Source of the DNA: Propionibacteriaceae bacterium AM104-82
GTDB lineage: Bacteria; Actinomycetota; Actinomycetes; Propionibacteriales; Propionibacteriaceae
NCBI GenBank assembly: GCA_027658995.1
Contig: JAQDQK010000014.1
Coordinates: 15,198 to 79,197 of the forward strand
Direction: 5' to 3'
Length of the DNA stretch: 64,000 nt
Positions 52,390-61,179 of the stretch are shown here, piece after piece. The first letter of the stretch is position 1. The number at the start of each line of letters is the position of its first letter. The notes below the pieces were generated by a model. That model saw nothing but the letters and a program-made list of their open reading frames with translations. It was not told the DNA's origin and did not search any database. Made by a program: the position numbers and the translations under genes.

Positions 52390-53768
52390 TGGAGGGTCCT
52401 TCCCGTGACGTAGGTTGCCCAGACTTCCTGTTCGTCGAAGTTGTTTGCCGACAGCGCGAGCCGTTCGGAGGTCGACAACTGACGCTCTCCCGCGTCGTCG
52501 ACAAAGCCGATGGAACTGTCGACGGCGTCCTGGTAGGCCGCGACCGGTTCCTTCATGTGGCCGAACATGGTCGAGGGTGCCGGCGCCTTCATCATCGCGT
52601 CGACGATGGGCTCGGACATGTCGGCGACCTCGGCCCACTTCTTCGCGTCGCGGCGCAGGTCGTCGGTGCTGACGGCGTAGTCTCCCGCGTTGGCGCTGGG
52701 CGGCTGATAGGTCGGCGTCTCCTGGGAGAAGTCCTTCCCCGGCTCTCCGGTGCGCGGCGGGGTGCCGCTCTCTGCGGGGCGCGGCCCCGAGAGGACGATC
52801 TCGGGCCCGGGCTGACGAACGATGGGCGCCGGCTGCGTGGTGAACGGCGGAAGCGGCGTGGTGCCAACCGGAAGCGGCTGGGGGGTGAGGACAGGGCCGG
52901 GCAGCCAGGGGGTGCCGGGACCGGTGCCGCCGCCCGCGCCTCCCCCGCCACCGCCGGGTGGCTGCGGAGCGACCCCGACGGGTGCCGGGCCGATCGCAGG
53001 TCCGCCGGTCAGCACGGGGGGCATGCCTGCCACACCCGCGCCGGGCTGGCCCTTCGAGCCGCCTGGCTTATCGGCCTCCCCCGTGGCCCCCGAGGCCGGG
53101 TCCGCCTCGGGGTCGGTGAAGCCGTTGGCCTGCAGCGCCTCCTTGACGAACTCCGGGTCGTAGACGGGCGCGGCGCTCGCGGCCTGCAGCCCGCCACCGC
53201 CGCCGGGCGGCGCGAAGACGGGGGCCGTTCCGCCGCGGCCGACGTTCTGGGCGTTCTGGAGCAGCGAGACGGGCATCGTCCCGACGGCGGCGTTCTGCGC
53301 CGCGTTGGCCTGCATCGAGGTCAGCGCGCCAGGGTTGGCGGCGCCGACGGGTGCGCCGACTCCACCGACCGTCGCGCCGGGCGCGGCGGCGGGAGGCAGC
53401 ATGCTGGCCGACTGGTCCTTGGCCTTAGCGCCGCCGCGGGTGCCCGAGCCTCGCAGCGCCATCGCGACCTTGGAACGTCGACGGCGCTCCTCCGCCTCGT
53501 CGTCCGCGCGGGTCACGGCGCTGGGGACGGCGTAGTCGTCGGCCTCGTCGGTGCCCCACGGGTCATCGGAGGTGGGTTCGGCCGCCGCGAGTTCCTCGTG
53601 TCCGAACACGACGGCCGCGCCGCCGAGCGAGGCGCTCACCGGCAGGTCGGGGGCCAGCGTCGGCCTTCCGAGGGACTTCGGTTCCTTCTTCTCCTCCGGC
53701 AGCACCTTGCGATAGCGCAGGGTCGCGTCCTCGGAGTCTCCCAGGTTGGGTTCGGCGTCGCGGTTCAC
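52386..53768 (-). CDS. Pro/Gly-rich protein with EspC/WXG-like C-terminal domain
   Basis: 460 residues. Residues 1-110 are charged, about 120-360 are a low-complexity Pro/Gly/Ala linker, and 365-460 form a helical domain (STDDLRRDAKKWAEVADM, ERLALSANNFDEQE). That C-terminal part resembles EspC-like ESX substrates; FDEQE could be a variant of the YxxxD/E secretion signal, with Phe for Tyr. It starts with GTG one base after the upstream stop. No secretion-machinery genes are nearby. I cannot assign a function. Confidence 0.6.
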   Translation of the reverse strand: MNRDAEPNLGDSEDATLRYRKVLPEEKKEPKSLGRPTLAPDLPVSASLGGAAVVFGHEELAAAEPTSDDPWGTDEADDYAVPSAVTRADDEAEERRRRSKVAMALRGSGTRGGAKAKDQSASMLPPAAAPGATVGGVGAPVGAANPGALTSMQANAAQNAAVGTMPVSLLQNAQNVGRGGTAPVFAPPGGGGGLQAASAAPVYDPEFVKEALQANGFTDPEADPASGATGEADKPGGSKGQPGAGVAGMPPVLTGGPAIGPAPVGVAPQPPGGGGGGAGGGTGPGTPWLPGPVLTPQPLPVGTTPLPPFTTQPAPIVRQPGPEIVLSGPRPAESGTPPRTGEPGKDFSQETPTYQPPSANAGDYAVSTDDLRRDAKKWAEVADMSEPIVDAMMKAPAPSTMFGHMKEPVAAYQDAVDSSIGFVDDAGERQLSTSERLALSANNFDEQEVWATYVTGRTLQ

Positions 53769-53769
53769 G

Positions 53770-54483
53770 TCAGATTCCCTTCGAGACGATGGATTGCAGT
53801 GCCCCTTGAGCCTGGGCGAGTTCGGCGGCGAGTTCCTCGTGCTCGCCAGGGATGAACACGGGCGGCTGGTACGCCGCGTAGGCCTTCTCGTGGGCCTTGA
53901 GGACGGCCTCGGCCACGTCGCCCATGCGCGCCGTCCTGAGCCACTTCTTGTCGAACTGGATGCTGTCGGTCAGCCCGGCAAGGGAGAGCGTCACGGTGCA
54001 GTGGCCGTGCGGACTGGTCGCGGTGACCTGTTCGCCCTGGAAGTCGGCCCAGCGGACCTGGTCCGGCGCCCGGGAGCTGAGTTCGTTGACGCGCTCGAGC
54101 AGCGTCTGGATCTGCTCGCTGATCCGGGGGTGATCGGCCCAGGTGAGGTTGGGGTCGCCCTCGGGGATCTCGATCGTGGGCGGCGTCAGGGTCGGCACGT
54201 CGCCGACGCGGGCGTTGGCAAGGAAGAAGGCCTCGCCGAACGCGTCCTCAAGCTTGTGGGTGCCGAGACGGTCGCGCCAGCGGGTGGAGAGCCGCACCTT
54301 GGTGAGGTGCCTGGTGTCCTCGTCGACCCAGATGCGCACCGCTCTGCGGGTGTCGGGGAAGCCGTGGGCGGCCTGCCAGTCTCCGGTCAGGTCGTCGGTG
54401 TCCTCGTCCAGGTCGTCGGCGTCGTCGCCGCCGAGGCCCTGCGGGGCCAGCAACTCATCGTCCTCAACCGGGTCGTGCAGCAC
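53770..54483 (-). CDS. Tandem YbaB/EbfC-like protein
   Basis: 237-residue protein. An acidic tail (residues 1-35) is followed by what look like two copies of a YbaB/EbfC-type strand-strand-helix unit: about 46-92 (LTKVRLSTRWRDRL) and 150-205 (LTDSIQFDKKWLRTA), joined by a helix. YbaB-like proteins often accompany WXG-type genes in actinobacteria; DNA or chaperone function is unknown. GTG 54483 has AGGGAG 6 bases upstream. First gene of the three-gene cassette. Confidence 0.6.
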   Translation of the reverse strand: MLHDPVEDDELLAPQGLGGDDADDLDEDTDDLTGDWQAAHGFPDTRRAVRIWVDEDTRHLTKVRLSTRWRDRLGTHKLEDAFGEAFFLANARVGDVPTLTPPTIEIPEGDPNLTWADHPRISEQIQTLLERVNELSSRAPDQVRWADFQGEQVTATSPHGHCTVTLSLAGLTDSIQFDKKWLRTARMGDVAEAVLKAHEKAYAAYQPPVFIPGEHEELAAELAQAQGALQSIVSKGI

Positions 54484-54552
54484 GTCATTCTCCCTCGTCC
54501 GAGCGCAAGTCTTTCAGAGGCATGGGTCATTTTCCGCATCGATTGGGCCCTG

Positions 54553-55116
54553 TCAGTTGAGGGAAGGCTCCTCCACCCAGGTCGACCAGCGGCCTGTCGA
54601 ACCGCCCATTCGACGCAACACCCGTCGCCAGAGGCCATCCGGGTCGCCGAACACGTCCTCGGAACGCACCGGGGTGCGGAACCAGGAACCTCGGATCAAT
54701 TCGCTCTCGAGTTGGCCGGGAGACCAGGCTGACAGGCCCACGAAGACCCGAAGTTGGGTGAATGACGTGGCCAGCAGCTCGGAGGGATAGTTCACGTCGA
54801 CGACGCCGATGTCGCCCGAGATGCGTTCCCAGCCGGGCGGCGGTGAGTCTGGAGAGGCGGGCTCCCCCAGCGCGACGACGACGTCCTGGTTGACGGGTCC
54901 GCCCTCGAAGACGCTGACGGGAGGGCTCATCAGTTCGGTGAAGTCGGACAGCACATTGCTGACGGGGATCTCGGACATCACGTTGAGGCAGAGCCCGACG
55001 GTCGCCTCGCTCTGGTGCTCGATGAGCAGCACGACGGTGCGGTCGAAGTAGCCGCCGCGGCCCGGTTGGGTGGCGACGAGCAACTGACCCACTGCGACTG
55101 CTCCGGCGTGATCCAC
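54553..55116 (-). CDS. YqgE/AlgH family protein
   Basis: 187-residue UPF0301 protein of unknown function, widespread in bacteria. Conserved segments are GQLLVATQPGRGGYFDRTVV, FEGGPVNQDVVVAL and VFVGLSAWSPGQLESEL. GTG 55116 is chosen because TAGAGT (55124-55129, minus strand) ends 7 bases upstream, a leaderless geometry; other in-frame starts lie upstream but overlap the promoter. Follows the ssrA terminator. Confidence 0.92.
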   Translation of the reverse strand: MDHAGAVAVGQLLVATQPGRGGYFDRTVVLLIEHQSEATVGLCLNVMSEIPVSNVLSDFTELMSPPVSVFEGGPVNQDVVVALGEPASPDSPPPGWERISGDIGVVDVNYPSELLATSFTQLRVFVGLSAWSPGQLESELIRGSWFRTPVRSEDVFGDPDGLWRRVLRRMGGSTGRWSTWVEEPSLN

Positions 55117-55161
55117 GTCAACCACTCTACAAGCCGCGCCGCGGGATCCCGGGAAATGACA

Positions 55162-55185
55162 GTGCCCGCCACAAAGGGCGGGCAC
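55162..55185. terminator. Terminator after ssrA
   Basis: GTGCCCGCC and its complement pair in a 9-bp stem with a 6-base loop, just downstream of the tmRNA 3' end on the minus strand. The tail TGTCATTT is moderately T-rich. It also separates ssrA from yqgE. Confidence 0.75.
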
Positions 55186-55195
55186 GTATCGCAGG

Positions 55196-55562
55196 GGTGG
55201 AGGTGGCGGGAATTGAACCCGCGTCCTTGAGAGATGAACCAGGGCTTCTCCGGGCGCAGCTGACTAGGCGTTTTACTCGGTCCTTGCACTCACGTCAGCA
55301 TGTCGCAAACGGACCCAGTATCAGTTAAGTCCCGAGCAGCCCCTGATACACAGGCTGTTCAGCAAGCCTTCTAAATGAGGCCAGGACTCAAGGCGAAGGC
55401 GTCCCTGAGCTGACCCTTCGGTCGCTGATCAGGCAGCGAGAGCGAAGTTAGTGCGGTTGTTGTTGGCACTTATTGGTTTCCACGCGGCGTTTACGAGATA
55501 AACGTGGATCCTCGGCCCGCTTCTCCTGGGACTACCGCCCCAAGTCGAAACCAGTCACCCCC
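55196..55562 (-). ncRNA. ssrA: Transfer-messenger RNA
   Basis: tmRNA that rescues stalled ribosomes with SmpB. The 5' GGGGGTG pairs with 3' CACCTCC to form the acceptor stem, and the T-arm is GCGGGTTCAATTCCCGC. The tag reading frame (complement of 55429-55467) encodes ANNNRTNFALAA and then TGA, so nascent proteins get an ALAA-ending degradation tag. The terminal CCA is not fully encoded and must be completed. Located between yqgE and the DUF1707 gene, with smpB 680 bases upstream. Confidence 0.97.
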
Positions 55563-55586
55563 TGTTGAGTTGTCGCACGACCAAGT

Positions 55587-56174
55587 CTAGCGCGTGATCC
55601 CAGGAGTCGGGGAACCAGGCAGCTTGGGTCGGGCAAGCAGGAACGGCTCGACGTTGCCCGCCGACCGCTTGCCGTTGAACGCGCGCACCGACGCCCAGAT
55701 CGTCGAACCCCACCAGGCGGCCCAGGCGAGGAACACCAGGGCGTCGAGGTGGAACACGAAGCCGAGCACCGTCAACGCCAGGCCGATCGCCAGGAACGTC
55801 AACTGCAGGCTCATGGCGCGGCCGGCCTCCCACCACAGGCGCGATCCCGGCTTGGTGGCCGCCTTGACGATCGCGGGACCGACGAAGGACGTCGCGAGGC
55901 CGGAGAGCTGGACCAGGCCGGCGCCGACGTTCTCGACGGGGGTCGCACCGCCGGGCGTCTTCGGCGTCAGGACGGCGGGCGCCATCCGGGCAAGCCCCGC
56001 GAGCGAGCGTCCCAGTTCGACCCGGTCCCGCGCGCCGAGCGCGATGCCGAGGCGTCGGTCGAGTTCCGTCTCGTTGATGGTGCCGTTGCCGTACATGGCA
56101 CTCAGGTGCGCGACGGCGCGGTCGCGCAGTTCGTCGCTGACGCCGTTGAAGGGAGACTGACCGGGAACACTCAT
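55587..56174 (-). CDS. DUF1707 domain membrane protein
   Basis: 195 residues. N-terminal DUF1707 domain (about 10-65: SDELRDRAVAHLSAMYGNG) followed by a linker and a hydrophobic hairpin with two transmembrane helices (about 125-165). Many actinobacterial proteins carry this N-terminal module before membrane or other domains; its role is unknown. ATG 56174 lies 7 bases after CACAAT, in a stretch almost identical to that before lldR. Transcribed between smpB and ssrA. Confidence 0.83.
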   Translation of the reverse strand: MSVPGQSPFNGVSDELRDRAVAHLSAMYGNGTINETELDRRLGIALGARDRVELGRSLAGLARMAPAVLTPKTPGGATPVENVGAGLVQLSGLATSFVGPAIVKAATKPGSRLWWEAGRAMSLQLTFLAIGLALTVLGFVFHLDALVFLAWAAWWGSTIWASVRAFNGKRSAGNVEPFLLARPKLPGSPTPGITR

Positions 56175-56244
56175 GTGTTCAATTGTGCTGCAGCGCGGCC
56201 ACCCGCCCAACGGGAATGTCCCTGATTGAACCCGGATGTCTGCG

Positions 56245-56727
56245 TCAGCGGCGGTTGTACCTGTTGCGGGTGGTGAGCGCCCGCTCGGCCTCGCGCTTGG
56301 CGTCGCGCTCGGCGAGGTCGCGGCGCTTGTCCCAGTCCTTCTTGCCCGTCGCGACGGCGATCTCGACCTTGGCGTAGCCGTCCTTGAAGTAGATCGACAG
56401 CGGGATCAGGGTGCGACCGGAGTTGTCCAGCGCGCGCTCCAACTTGTTGATCTCCGCGCGGTGCAGCAGCAGTTTGCGGGTGCGGCGGGCCGAGTGGTTG
56501 CGCCAGGTGCCGAACTCGTACTCGGGGATGTTGGCGTTGATCAGCCAGGCCTCTCCCCCGTCGTCGACGGTTGCGTAGGCGTCGGTCAGCGTGGCGCGCC
56601 CAGCCCGCAGGGTCTTGACCTCGGTGCCGGTCAGCACAAGACCGGCCTCGAACACGTCACCGATCTGGTAATCGTGCCGGGCCTTCTTGTTCTGCGCGAC
56701 GAGCTTGCGTCCGACTTCCCTGGGCAT
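56245..56727 (-). CDS. smpB: SsrA-binding protein SmpB
   Basis: 160-residue partner of tmRNA in trans-translation. The oligonucleotide-binding beta-barrel has [14 protein letters not shown] and [10 protein letters not shown]. The C-terminal tail ([18 protein letters not shown]) enters the ribosomal A-site. Located between the M23 hydrolase gene and DUF1707, and close to ssrA as in many bacteria. Confidence 0.97.
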   Translation of the reverse strand: MPREVGRKLVAQNKKARHDYQIGDVFEAGLVLTGTEVKTLRAGRATLTDAYATVDDGGEAWLINANIPEYEFGTWRNHSARRTRKLLLHRAEINKLERALDNSGRTLIPLSIYFKDGYAKVEIAVATGKKDWDKRRDLAERDAKREAERALTTRNRYNRR

Positions 56728-56750
56728 CGTTCAAGTATGGCAGCTGGGTG

Positions 56751-58223
56751 TCAGCGGAACCACTTGCTCATCGGGTTGACAAGCTTGCCGTTCTGCCACA
56801 CCATCAGGTGCAGGTGGCAGCCGGTGGAGTAGCCGGTCGAGCCGACGTAGCCGATGGTCTGGCCCTGGCGGACGCGCTGGCCGACGGAGACGACGTAGCG
56901 CGTGGCGTGGTTGTAGCCGGTGGTGACGTATGAGCCGTCCACCTTGCCGTGGTCGATCATGAGCCGGTTGCCGTAGCCGCCGTTGTAGTAGCGCTCCGAC
57001 ACGACGCCGTCAGCCGCGGCCTTGATGGGGGTGTTGCAGGCGGCGCCGAAGTCGGTGCCGTCGTGCAGCTTCCAGTAGCCGAGCACGGGGTGCAGGCGCA
57101 TGCCGTACTGCGAGGTGATGCGGGCAGGCACCGGGTAGATGAAGTCGCGGCTCGAGGACGAGGAGGACGAGCCGCCACCCGAGGAGCTCGAGGGCTTCTT
57201 GTTGGAGCTGGACGATCCCGACGACGAGCTGGAGCCCTTGTCCGAGGACGACGGCTTCGACGCGGCCGCGGCCGCCTTGTCGCGTGCGGCCTTGTCGCGG
57301 GCGGCCTTCTGACGGGCGGCCTCTTCGCGCTCGGCCTTCTCGCGGGCGGCCTTCTCCTCTGCCGCCTTCTTCTCGGCGGCGATGCGCTCCTGGATGCGCT
57401 TCTCGACCGAGGAGTTCTCGGCCTCGAGGTCGCGCTGGCGCTGCTCCTCCGAGGCGACCTCTTCGGTGGCGGCAACCTCTGCCTGGTCGCGCTGCTTCGA
57501 CAGGCGGGCGACCTCGGCCTTGAGGTCCTCCGCCTCCTGCGTGGCGTCCTGTGACGCCTTCAACTGGTCGGCAGCAGCCTGGCGGGCCTCGGTTGCGGCC
57601 TTCTCTGCCGCGTCGGCCTCTGCCTGCGCGTCCTCCAGCGCCAGCCTGCGCATCTCCAGTTCGTCGAGTTGCTTGGTCGAGGAGTCGAACAGCGTGTTGG
57701 CGAGCTGGGCGCGCTGGTTGAGGTTGGAGGCGTCCACGTCGCTGAAGATCAGGGCCAGGTTCAGAAGGCCGTTGTTCTGCTGCGTGGTGACGAGGATCTC
57801 CTCGTCGAGGCGCTTGTTGACGGAGTCGAGCGCGGCCTTGGCGGCTGCGACGTCTGCCTGTGCCTGCTTGAGTTTCTTCTCGGCGGCTTCGAGTTCCTTC
57901 TCGCGCTGCGCGTCGAGTTCCTCGGCCTCACGCTGGGCCGACTCGGCAGCGGCGAGCGCCGCCTTGGCGTCGGCGAGTTGCGCGCGGGCGTCAGCGGCGG
58001 CCTGGACGGCGCTGTTGAGGTTGGCGTGCGCCTCGTCGACGGCGACGGCTTGAGTTGCCATCTCCTGCTTGAGCTGTTCCTTGCGGTCGTCGAGGTCGTC
58101 GGCGGTGGCCGGCGTCCACGTGCTGCACACGAGAGTGACGGCGCAGGCGGCGGCGACGATGCCGCGCACCAGGCGGGTGGTTAGTTGGCGACGAACGGGC
58201 TTGGGGGGAAGATCCCTGTTCAC
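56751..58223 (-). CDS. Secreted M23 (LytM) peptidase with coiled coil, FtsEX-linked
   Basis: 490-residue exported protein. Signal peptide at 1-42 (RGIVAAACAVTLVCSTWTPATA) with a cleavage-like ATA-DD. Residues 43-310 are a long Ala/Glu coiled coil as in EnvC/PcsB, followed by a Ser-rich linker (about 318-358) and a LytM domain with metal motifs H387-x3-D391 and H470-L-H472. The order ftsE-ftsX-M23 suggests FtsEX regulates this hydrolase at the septum. GTG 58223 has GGAG 6 bases upstream. Both zinc motifs are intact, so it is likely catalytic. Confidence 0.92.
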   Translation of the reverse strand: MNRDLPPKPVRRQLTTRLVRGIVAAACAVTLVCSTWTPATADDLDDRKEQLKQEMATQAVAVDEAHANLNSAVQAAADARAQLADAKAALAAAESAQREAEELDAQREKELEAAEKKLKQAQADVAAAKAALDSVNKRLDEEILVTTQQNNGLLNLALIFSDVDASNLNQRAQLANTLFDSSTKQLDELEMRRLALEDAQAEADAAEKAATEARQAAADQLKASQDATQEAEDLKAEVARLSKQRDQAEVAATEEVASEEQRQRDLEAENSSVEKRIQERIAAEKKAAEEKAAREKAEREEAARQKAARDKAARDKAAAAASKPSSSDKGSSSSSGSSSSNKKPSSSSGGGSSSSSSSRDFIYPVPARITSQYGMRLHPVLGYWKLHDGTDFGAACNTPIKAAADGVVSERYYNGGYGNRLMIDHGKVDGSYVTTGYNHATRYVVSVGQRVRQGQTIGYVGSTGYSTGCHLHLMVWQNGKLVNPMSKWFR

Positions 58224-58240
58224 GCTTCACTCCAATCGGT

Positions 58241-59143
58241 CTAGATTCGCAGGTACTTTCGTGTTGCGAGCAGGGTGGGGATCACAGCCAGCGCGATACC
58301 TACCACCGCAATGGCAACAATGGCAGTGGCAAGGTCGGTCCAGCCAATCCACGGTAAAGCTGTAATTGAGGTTTGTGCGTTCTCGACGATGACGAACCAG
58401 TAGCCCGCGGTGAGCGCTCCTGCGGCGATGACGATGCCGATCAGGCCCGCGACAAGGGACTCGAGCAGGAACGGCAGCAGGATATAGAGGTTGGATGCGC
58501 CGACCAGTCGCATGATGCCGATTTCGCGGCGTCTGGTGAAGGCTGCCATCCGGATGGTGTTGGCAATCTGCAGTGCGCCGGCGAGCAGAAGCAGCGCCGA
58601 CATCGTGATGGTCGCCCATTGGAGGGCTCCCAGCCACTTGAACATAGGGTCGAGGACCGAGTGCAGGTCCTGCACCGCTTGGACGCCCTGGAGGCCCTTT
58701 GCCTCGCTGACGACGCCCGCGTAGTTCTCGGGGTTGACCAGCTTCACGCGGAACGAGTCCTGCATGTCGGCGGCGGTGCGGGCGTCGACGACCGGGGAGT
58801 CGGCGAAGACGCGCTTGAACTCCTCGAACGCGGCCTCCTTCGACTCGTAGACGACCTCGCTGACCTCGGGGTTGGCCTCAAGGGTCTGCTGGATCTGTTC
58901 ACGCTGGGCGTCCGTGGTCGCCTTGCCTGGCGCGCATCGCCCGCCCTGGGTCTGCTCGGTGCAGAGGAACACGGAGATCTCGACCTTGTTGTAGAGGCTC
59001 CGCTTCGCGAGGTCGACCTCCATCGCGGTGAGGATGCCGGCGCCAAGCAGGGAGAGGGAGACGCCCATCGTCACGATGACGGCGATCGTCATGGCGAGGT
59101 TGCGTCGAAGTCCCGACCAGGTTTCGCGTAGTGAATGTCGCAT
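58241..59143 (-). CDS. ftsX: Cell-division ABC transporter permease FtsX
   Basis: 300-residue membrane partner of FtsE. Four transmembrane helices: one at residues 20-45, then three in the C-terminal half (ATITMSALLLLAGALQIAN onward). A large extracellular loop (about 46-170) is where actinobacterial FtsX binds peptidoglycan hydrolases; it contains two cysteines (CTEQTQGGRC). It does not transport substrate; it relays ATP-driven movement to the M23 enzyme. Confidence 0.95.
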   Translation of the reverse strand: MRHSLRETWSGLRRNLAMTIAVIVTMGVSLSLLGAGILTAMEVDLAKRSLYNKVEISVFLCTEQTQGGRCAPGKATTDAQREQIQQTLEANPEVSEVVYESKEAAFEEFKRVFADSPVVDARTAADMQDSFRVKLVNPENYAGVVSEAKGLQGVQAVQDLHSVLDPMFKWLGALQWATITMSALLLLAGALQIANTIRMAAFTRRREIGIMRLVGASNLYILLPFLLESLVAGLIGIVIAAGALTAGYWFVIVENAQTSITALPWIGWTDLATAIVAIAVVGIALAVIPTLLATRKYLRI

Positions 59144-59163
59144 GTGTGTGGTTGCTCCTTGCC

Positions 59164-59850
59164 CTACGCCGTGCCGTAGACGCCCTTGGCCTGGTCCCTG
59201 ACGAGTTCGCCGGAGCGAAGCTCGAGGACCCGGCGACGCATCTGGTCGACGATGGACGAGTCGTGGGTGGCCATCAGGACCGTGGTGTCTGCCTTGTTGA
59301 TCCGGTCGAGCAACTTCATGATGCCGACGGAGGTCTCGGGGTCGAGGTTTCCGGTGGGCTCGTCCGCGATCAGGATCTTGGGACGGTTCACGAAGGCGCG
59401 GGCGATGGCGACGCGCTGCTGCTCACCGCCGGAGAGTTCGTCGGAGGGGCGGTCCTCCTTGCCCTCGAGGCCGACCAGTTCGAGCGTCTCGGGGACGATC
59501 TTGCGGATCTCCTTGGCGGGGCGGCCGATCACCTGCAGCGCGAACGCGACGTTTTCGTAGACGGTCTTGCCCGGCAGCAGCCGGAAGTCCTGGAATACGG
59601 TGCCGATCTGGCGGCGCAGCGCGGGCACCTTCCACTGGTTCATGGTTCCGAGATTCTTGCCCGCCACGTACAGGGTGCCCTTGGTGGCGCGGTACTCGCG
59701 CAGGATCAGGCGCAGGAACGTCGACTTTCCGGAGCCGGACTGGCCCACGAGAAAGACGAACTCGCCCTTGCCGATCTCAAGGTTGATGTTGCGCAGGGCA
59801 GGGCGTTCCTGACCCGGGTAGAACTTGGTGACGTCCTCGAACGTGATCAC
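59164..59850 (-). CDS. ftsE: Cell-division ATP-binding protein FtsE
   Basis: 228-residue ABC ATPase. Walker A is GQSGSGKST, the Q-loop is in VFQDFRLLP, the signature is LSGGEQQR and Walker B is [15 protein letters not shown] 59850 ([12 protein letters not shown] start) is chosen over GTG 59859 because GGAG lies 8 bases before it and it aligns with M. tuberculosis FtsE (MITLDHVTK). A TAGACT -10-like box lies at 59907-59912 on the minus strand, just above a 15-base palindrome. Confidence 0.95.
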   Translation of the reverse strand: MITFEDVTKFYPGQERPALRNINLEIGKGEFVFLVGQSGSGKSTFLRLILREYRATKGTLYVAGKNLGTMNQWKVPALRRQIGTVFQDFRLLPGKTVYENVAFALQVIGRPAKEIRKIVPETLELVGLEGKEDRPSDELSGGEQQRVAIARAFVNRPKILIADEPTGNLDPETSVGIMKLLDRINKADTTVLMATHDSSIVDQMRRRVLELRSGELVRDQAKGVYGTA

Positions 59851-59881
59851 GCGGTGCACTCCGACAGGTGGGGAAGTTAGC

Positions 59882-59896
59882 CTGAGAAATTCTCAG
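59882..59896. promoter_or_regulatory. Palindrome in the ftsE leader
   Basis: CTGAGAAATTCTCAG is a perfect 7-1-7 inverted repeat located just downstream of the predicted ftsE transcript start. It could be a repressor site or a short stem in the 5' leader. Nothing in the window identifies the binding protein. Confidence 0.4.
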
Positions 59897-59981
59897 ACCC
59901 GAGTGGAGTCTAGGTCGTCGCCCGCGTGAGTCCTAATGCGACACGCGGGGCAAACGTCATTCGCGACGCGTGCGTCGAGGC

Positions 59982-61094
59982 TCAGGCGCTGGTCTCTTCG
60001 GTCTTGCGCCAGCGGATGCCCGCGTCGATGAACCCGTCGATCTCGCCGTCGAAAACGGCCTCGGGGTTGCCGACCTCGTACTCGGTGCGCAGGTCCTTGA
60101 CCATCTGGTACGGGTTCATCACGTAGGAACGCATCTGCGCGCCCCACGAGTTGCCCCCGTCCCCCTTGAGCGCGTTCATCTCCTGCTCGCGCTCCTGGCG
60201 GGCGCGCTCCAGCAGACGCGACTGCAGCACCCGGAGCGCGGCGGCCTTGTTCTGCAACTGGGACTTCTCGTTCTGGCAGCTCACCACGATGCCGGTGGGC
60301 AGGTGCGTGATGCGCACGGCGGAGTCGGTGGTGTTGACCGACTGGCCGCCGGGGCCCGAGGAGCGGAACACGTCGATGCGCAGGTCGGCCTCGGGAAGGT
60401 CGACGTGGTCGGCCTCCTCCGTGACGGGCAGCACCTCGACGCCCGCGAAGGACGTCTGACGGCGGCCCTGGTTGTCGAACGGGGAGATCCGCACCAGGCG
60501 GTGGGTGCCCTGCTCGACCGAGAGCGTGCCGTAGGCGAACGGCGCCTTGACGGCGAACGTCGCGGACTTCAGCCCGGCCTCTTCCGCGTAGGAGGTGTCA
60601 TAGATCTCGGTGGCGTAGCCGTGCCGGTCGGCCCAGCGCAGGTACATGCGCATCAGCATCTCGGCGAAGTCGGCGGCGTCCACTCCCCCGGCCTCTGCGC
60701 GGATCGTGATCAGCGCGTCGCGCGGGTCGTAGTCGCCCGACAGCAGGGTGCGGACCTCGAGCGCCTCGATGTCCTTGCCCAGCTTCTCGAGGTCGCGCAC
60801 GACGTCGGCGCGGGCGTCGGCGTCGTTCTCCTCCTCGGCGAGTTCGAGCATCACGGTGACGTCGTCGAGCCGCGAGCGCAGCCCGACCATCCGGTCGACC
60901 TCGCCCTGCTTGGCGGAGAGCTGCGAGGTGACCCGCTGCGCGTTCTCCTGGTCGTCCCACAGGTTCGGCGCCGCGACCTGCTCCTCGAGTTCGGCGATCT
61001 CCGAGCGGAGCTTGTCGAGGTCGGCGACCGCCTCGATCGACTCCAGGGAGTGTTCGAGTTCAACGATCCGCGCGCTCAGGTCTTCGTTAGCCAC
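59982..61094 (-). CDS. prfB: Peptide chain release factor 2
   Basis: RF2, releasing peptides at UGA and UAA codons; 370 residues. The tripeptide anticodon SPF is in VRISPFDN and the catalytic GGQ is in [10 protein letters not shown]. There is no programmed frameshift: the frame is continuous from the start, as in most actinobacteria. GTG 61094 lies 8 bases after TAAGAT and lacks a ribosome site, implying leaderless expression. First gene of the prfB-ftsE-ftsX-M23-smpB run. Confidence 0.97.
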   Translation of the reverse strand: MANEDLSARIVELEHSLESIEAVADLDKLRSEIAELEEQVAAPNLWDDQENAQRVTSQLSAKQGEVDRMVGLRSRLDDVTVMLELAEEENDADARADVVRDLEKLGKDIEALEVRTLLSGDYDPRDALITIRAEAGGVDAADFAEMLMRMYLRWADRHGYATEIYDTSYAEEAGLKSATFAVKAPFAYGTLSVEQGTHRLVRISPFDNQGRRQTSFAGVEVLPVTEEADHVDLPEADLRIDVFRSSGPGGQSVNTTDSAVRITHLPTGIVVSCQNEKSQLQNKAAALRVLQSRLLERARQEREQEMNALKGDGGNSWGAQMRSYVMNPYQMVKDLRTEYEVGNPEAVFDGEIDGFIDAGIRWRKTEETSA

Positions 61095-61179
61095 AATCAA
61101 CGATCTTAGCGCCGTCGGCGCCGTCTCCCGAGTCCGCGCGCGTCGGTGCGACAATGGGTGCGAAGAGGAAGGTGCCCAC

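Noticed and set aside
52900..53250. GC-rich repeated stretch considered as a repeat or CRISPR-like array
   Set aside because: It is the coding sequence of the Pro/Gly linker in the EspC-like protein; no constant repeat-spacer pattern exists.
57121..57300. Repeated short GAGGACGAG-like tracts suggesting a direct repeat array
   Set aside because: These are the Ser codons of the low-complexity linker in the M23 peptidase, not an independent repeat element.
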